The position numbers and the translations under genes are program-made. A stretch of 23,566 nucleotides of DNA from Streptosporangiaceae bacterium. Its GTDB lineage: Bacteria > Actinomycetota > Actinomycetes > Streptosporangiales > Streptosporangiaceae. The stretch lies in assembly GCA_025934635.1 (NCBI GenBank), contig JAICWX010000119.1, positions 1-23,566 on the forward strand. The letters are read 5' to 3'. The notes below the pieces were generated by a model. The model did not search any database. It saw only the letters and a list, made by a program, of their open reading frames with translations, and was not told the origin of the DNA. Shown here one piece after another: positions 20,727 to 23,566 of the stretch. Within the stretch, counting starts at the first letter, position 1; each line of letters starts with the position of its first letter.

Positions 20727-23098
20727 TAGTCAAGTTCGGAGCCCCAGTGGGATTCGAGCCATTTCAGATCCATCTCGTCCCGGTCTCGTGCCTGAAGCTC
20801 ACCGGTGAAAAGGGCGTCGGTCTTGTGCAGGACGAGTACGTAAGGGCTGCCTTGCCGCCTAGTCACATGGGTGACGGGCAACTCGGCGCCGTCGATCCGG
20901 GTGTGGACGTGCTGCCTGCGATCCTTGGCGATCGGCCATTCGAGGGTGCGCTTGATCGTGTCGTCGAGGAACCGGCGCAGGGTGCGGCACAGCTCGCAGT
21001 CGCAGCTGCCCGCAGGCAGCTCGACTGACCAGTCGCCGGCCGCCCGTGGCGGCCGGGCGAGCCGGGCGCGGAGCCGGGCCGCGCAGTCGGCGGCCAGGTC
21101 GCCGAACCCGGCCGCGCCGCCGGCCCGGGCCCGGGCGAGTTTCTCCGCGGCCCGCAGCACGGGCAGCTCCAGCGCGGTCACCGCGTCCCCCGGTTTCCTG
21201 AGATACCCGGCCACGGCGATCTGGGTGCTGGCCGCCCCCAGCGCGACGGCGGCCGTCAGGACGGCGGCCAGCGGCCGGGCCAGCTCGCCGAGTTTCGCCT
21301 CCCGCTGGCTCGGCCATGACGACGCGAGCGCGGCGTCGATGTCCCGGGCGGTCCACTCCCACGCCAGGTCGACGAGCTGCCGCGCCGCCGCCGGGCCGGC
21401 TTCCCCGGTAGTGTGCAGGCGAGCGCACAGGCCAGGCAGCCGGTCCGCGATCCACCGCGGCCGTTCCAGCCCGCCCGCATAAGCCCAGGCCGGCTTCCTT
21501 CCGGCGAACCACGTCCGCAACCGGTCCGCCGTCCACTGCTGACCGTAGGCGCCGGCGATTTTCCCGAACGAGTCCGTGTGCTCGTCATCCAGGTCGTCGA
21601 TGCGGAAAGGCTGCAGCAGTACCGTCGCGATCGGCGCGTCGGCCACGGCATCCGCTGCCCGCAGCGCCAAGCCGAAGATCAGCCTGGCCTGGTCCCGGTC
21701 CTCCCGTGCCCGCCCGGCCACGACGGTGTCCCAGAAGGGGGCGAGCGTGAGCGCGGCGGCCCGCGCGCCCGCCCGGTCGCCCGCCGACGCGAGCGTGGCG
21801 ATCTCGTCGAGGGCCCAGGACGGCGAGGCTTCGGCCCGGTTCGCGAAGGCCTGCTCGCGGGACCACACGATGACCGCCGCCCGGTGGTACCACCGGTCCA
21901 GGGTGTTGCCGTAGTTCCCCATGTAGCCCTCGTACTCCGAGGAGTACGGCGTGAGGGCGCCCGTCGGGGTGGACGCGCACACCTCCTGGCGGTCCACGGG
22001 CAGCGAGGTCTCCTCCAGGCGGGTGCCGTCCGGCCCGGTCCAGTGCGTCAGGGTGACCTCGGAGTCGATCAGGTCCTGGATGTCGTATTCGCTCTCGTCC
22101 TCGCCCCCGGCGGGCTCGTCATCGTCATCGTCTTCGCCGTACCAGCTCTTCAGGTCCCAGTAGTCGTGGGGCTCGTGGACCGGGAAGGCGCCGTGGGTCG
22201 TCCTGACGTCGGCGAGCGCCAGGACGGCTTCGCAGCCGGCCTGGCCGGCCGCGGTCCGCAGCAGGCCCACCCGGCGGGCGTCCGCGCCCTTCAGCCGCCG
22301 CCAGGTCAGTCCGCGCGGCGTGTACTCGTGATCGAGGAGGTAGACGAGCCGGTTCGGCGGATCGGTCGCGGGGACGCCGTAACAGCGGGAGACGGGCGTG
22401 CTGAAATGCTCGCGGAGGAGATCCGCCACTTCGGCGACGGTCCCGTCGTCACCCTCGGGGCGGCTGGCGTTCCCGTGCAGCAGCAGGTTGTACGTGAGCG
22501 TGATCCGGTAGCCCGACGTGACCTTGAGGACCTCGTGCCGGCAGTCCGCGTAGAAGGCGACCAGCGACAGTTCCTTCTTCGACCCCCGGTAAGCCTCGCG
22601 CTCCTCGTTGTGTCCCACGACCAGCTCGCCGCCGGTGAAGGCGGACGGCAGCGTCACCACCAGGGTCCCGACCATCGAGTCGTCCTTCTCCGAGTCCTGG
22701 TGCGGGAGAAAGAACTGGTCCGGCTCGTAGACCAGCAAGGAGTGGAGTTCGGCCGTCAGCGCGGCCCGGGTCGGCAGCCCGAGCTCTTCCTTCACGGTGG
22801 CGAGAACGTCTTTCAGCACGACGTCGTCCCAGCCGGCGCGAACCAGGCGGGTCGGGATTTCCCAGGTGTCGCGGACCTCCGGGTCGGTCAGCGTCTCCTC
22901 GCCCCGGCCGAACCTGGCCGGCTGGCCGAGGCCGATGAGCTTACGGGCCTTCGCCGGGGTCACCGGCAACCGGACCGGCCCGAAGCCCTCGACTTCCAGC
23001 TTCAGCTTGTCGGCCCCGGCCGTCAGCTCGACGCTGAACGCGGTCTGCTCGTCGCCGCGCAGCGTTCTGGCCAGCCGTTTCCGCGCCGCCGTCGACAT
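20726..23098 (-). CDS. Large 2-oxoglutarate/Fe(II)-dependent oxygenase
   Basis: This 790-aa protein has an N-terminal 2OG-Fe(II) dioxygenase domain of prolyl-4-hydroxylase type: LLVYEPDQFFLPHQDSEKDDSM supplies His133 and Asp135, YADCRHEV supplies His188, and GYRITLTYNL supplies the 2-oxoglutarate-binding Arg198. The rest is unlike a simple hydroxylase. A strongly acidic linker (GEDDDDDEP and EDESEYDIQD) is followed by ~400 residues of Ala/Arg/Leu-rich helical sequence without a recognised family, then a CDCELC motif (about 699-704) and a basic C-terminal end (RTLEWPIAKDRRQHVHTR). The ATG at 23098 has GGGAGG eight bases upstream. Substrate unknown; protein or peptide hydroxylation is possible. 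The stop codon abuts the toxin-antitoxin operator. Confidence 0.82.
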   Translation of the reverse strand: MSTAARKRLARTLRGDEQTAFSVELTAGADKLKLEVEGFGPVRLPVTPAKARKLIGLGQPARFGRGEETLTDPEVRDTWEIPTRLVRAGWDDVVLKDVLATVKEELGLPTRAALTAELHSLLVYEPDQFFLPHQDSEKDDSMVGTLVVTLPSAFTGGELVVGHNEEREAYRGSKKELSLVAFYADCRHEVLKVTSGYRITLTYNLLLHGNASRPEGDDGTVAEVADLLREHFSTPVSRCYGVPATDPPNRLVYLLDHEYTPRGLTWRRLKGADARRVGLLRTAAGQAGCEAVLALADVRTTHGAFPVHEPHDYWDLKSWYGEDDDDDEPAGGEDESEYDIQDLIDSEVTLTHWTGPDGTRLEETSLPVDRQEVCASTPTGALTPYSSEYEGYMGNYGNTLDRWYHRAAVIVWSREQAFANRAEASPSWALDEIATLASAGDRAGARAAALTLAPFWDTVVAGRAREDRDQARLIFGLALRAADAVADAPIATVLLQPFRIDDLDDEHTDSFGKIAGAYGQQWTADRLRTWFAGRKPAWAYAGGLERPRWIADRLPGLCARLHTTGEAGPAAARQLVDLAWEWTARDIDAALASSWPSQREAKLGELARPLAAVLTAAVALGAASTQIAVAGYLRKPGDAVTALELPVLRAAEKLARARAGGAAGFGDLAADCAARLRARLARPPRAAGDWSVELPAGSCDCELCRTLRRFLDDTIKRTLEWPIAKDRRQHVHTRIDGAELPVTHVTRRQGSPYVLVLHKTDALFTGELQARDRDEMDLKWLESHWGSELD

Positions 23099-23191
23099 GC
23101 CCCTGGCCTCCCTGATGTGCGGGTACCGTCCTGGCTTCTCATGCGAATGTAGCGAGCCGCCAGGACATTTCGCGGCGTAATGCGAACCGGG

Positions 23192-23322
23192 TCACGTCAC
23201 CCCGGCCGCGCGGGCCCGGGCCAGCAGCCGTTCCGCGCCGCCGTGGTCCGCTCGAGGAACAGGGTCAGGCCGGCCCAGGGGCCGGGTCCGGCCGCCGCCT
23301 GCTCGGCGATCCGCTCGCCTTG
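23192..23322 (-). pseudogene. Frameshifted C-terminal fragment resembling a TetR-type regulator
   Basis: In the minus direction, one frame from about 23322 reads QGERIAEQAAAGPGPWAGLTLFLERTT, and after a shift near 23243 another frame reads AERLLARARAAGVT and stops at 23192. Together they look like the middle and end of a TetR ligand domain (the PW..L..FLER and LLARARAAG patterns). No DNA-binding part is present; upstream sequence is a hairpin. This is a tentative relic. Confidence 0.35.
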
Positions 23323-23332
23323 CGGCTGTGAA

Positions 23333-23382
23333 CGTCTATCGTGCGCACTTCCGTCATCATGAACGAGAAGTGCTCATAGACG
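23333..23382. repeat. Long imperfect hairpin
   Basis: CGTCTAT (23333-23339) pairs with ATAGACG (23376-23382), CACTTC (23346-23351) with GAAGTG (23367-23372), and CGT (23352-23354) with ACG (23363-23365), giving a ~50-base hairpin with a 6/3 internal loop. It lies upstream of the TetR-like fragment in an otherwise gene-free end region. Confidence 0.55.
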
Positions 23383-23566
23383 CTCGCTGAACTTTCATTA
23401 GCTTGCGCGTAGCGTCGTCATGACTCAATGCCGCTTAGCCACATATCCCCGGGCCGGGCGCCGCGCGGGCGCGAAATTGCGGCTCAGTGCGGGTTCCCGG
23501 GGCCGGGGTTGCTGCCGCGTTGTGGTACGGGCACGATTCGGCCGAGTGCGGGTCGCGTGACCGGGC
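23383..23566. other. Gene-free window end
   Basis: No supported gene, RNA or repeat is visible here. Short open frames have no family resemblance and poor starts. A gene beginning beyond the window edge cannot be excluded. Confidence 0.4.

Noticed and set aside
23143..23173. GCGAATGT/ACATTTCGC repeat upstream of the oxygenase gene
   Set aside because: Imperfect, with a bulge and a long spacer; may be chance in the promoter region.
23180..23362. 60-residue plus-strand frame at the window end
   Set aside because: No family resemblance or ribosome binding site; the opposite strand fits a TetR-like relic better.

Overview
The window is very GC-rich, with strong G/C bias at third codon positions, purine-rich Shine-Dalgarno sites, GTG/TTG starts and families typical of high-GC Gram-positive bacteria (STAS anti-sigma antagonist, DUF3040, TetR/GntR regulators, SseA/SufE pair). 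It is most likely chromosomal DNA of a soil actinomycete; the genus cannot be fixed from this sequence. No rRNA, tRNA, CRISPR array, integrase or complete insertion sequence was seen.

Layout. (1) 1-4342: the 3' end of an SseA-type sulfurtransferase coupled to sufE, a convergent DUF72 gene, a STAS-domain protein with a rare TTA codon, a small unrecognised protein, and a DUF4388/PatA-like protein with an unclear start. (2) 4434-6377: a fumarylacetoacetate-hydrolase-fold gene resembling 2-keto-3-deoxy sugar-acid dehydratases, a C-terminal remnant of an enoyl-CoA hydratase, a 16-bp palindrome, and a divergent FadR-type GntR regulator. (3) 6404-14957: the central nitrogen-metabolism locus. A minus-strand operon encodes the three separated domains of glutamate synthase (class II amidotransferase, GXGXG protein, FMN/Fe-S synthase) plus a BASS-family transporter. 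It diverges from a type III glutamine synthetase, an APC permease, a Usp-like protein and an XRE-cupin regulator. The set matches the MgsABC + GmaS half of the N-methylglutamate (methylamine) pathway, or a GlxBCD/GlnT system, but no N-methylglutamate dehydrogenase is present. (4) 14958-15357: a gene-free stretch with two tandem hairpins whose stems differ by a compensatory base-pair change. (5) 15358-20038: a cupin + SnoaL-like operon behind a perfect 9-bp-arm palindrome, a Baeyer-Villiger monooxygenase with a clear intrinsic terminator and a divergent, probably leaderless TetR gene (an EthA/EthR-like layout), then a DUF3040 + TetR operon with its own operator. (6) 20055-23566: a PIN-domain VapC/Phd toxin-antitoxin pair, a 790-residue 2-oxoglutarate/Fe(II) oxygenase, and a degraded TetR-like fragment at the end.

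The points most worth a second look are the covarying hairpin pair at 15019-15077, the N-methylglutamate-synthase-like cluster with a BASS transporter but no dehydrogenase, the enoyl-CoA hydratase remnant beside tandem operator-like sites, the C-rich tract flanked by copies of the Usp gene's 3' end, and the uncommon start codons suggested for the monooxygenase (ATC) and transporter (CTG).
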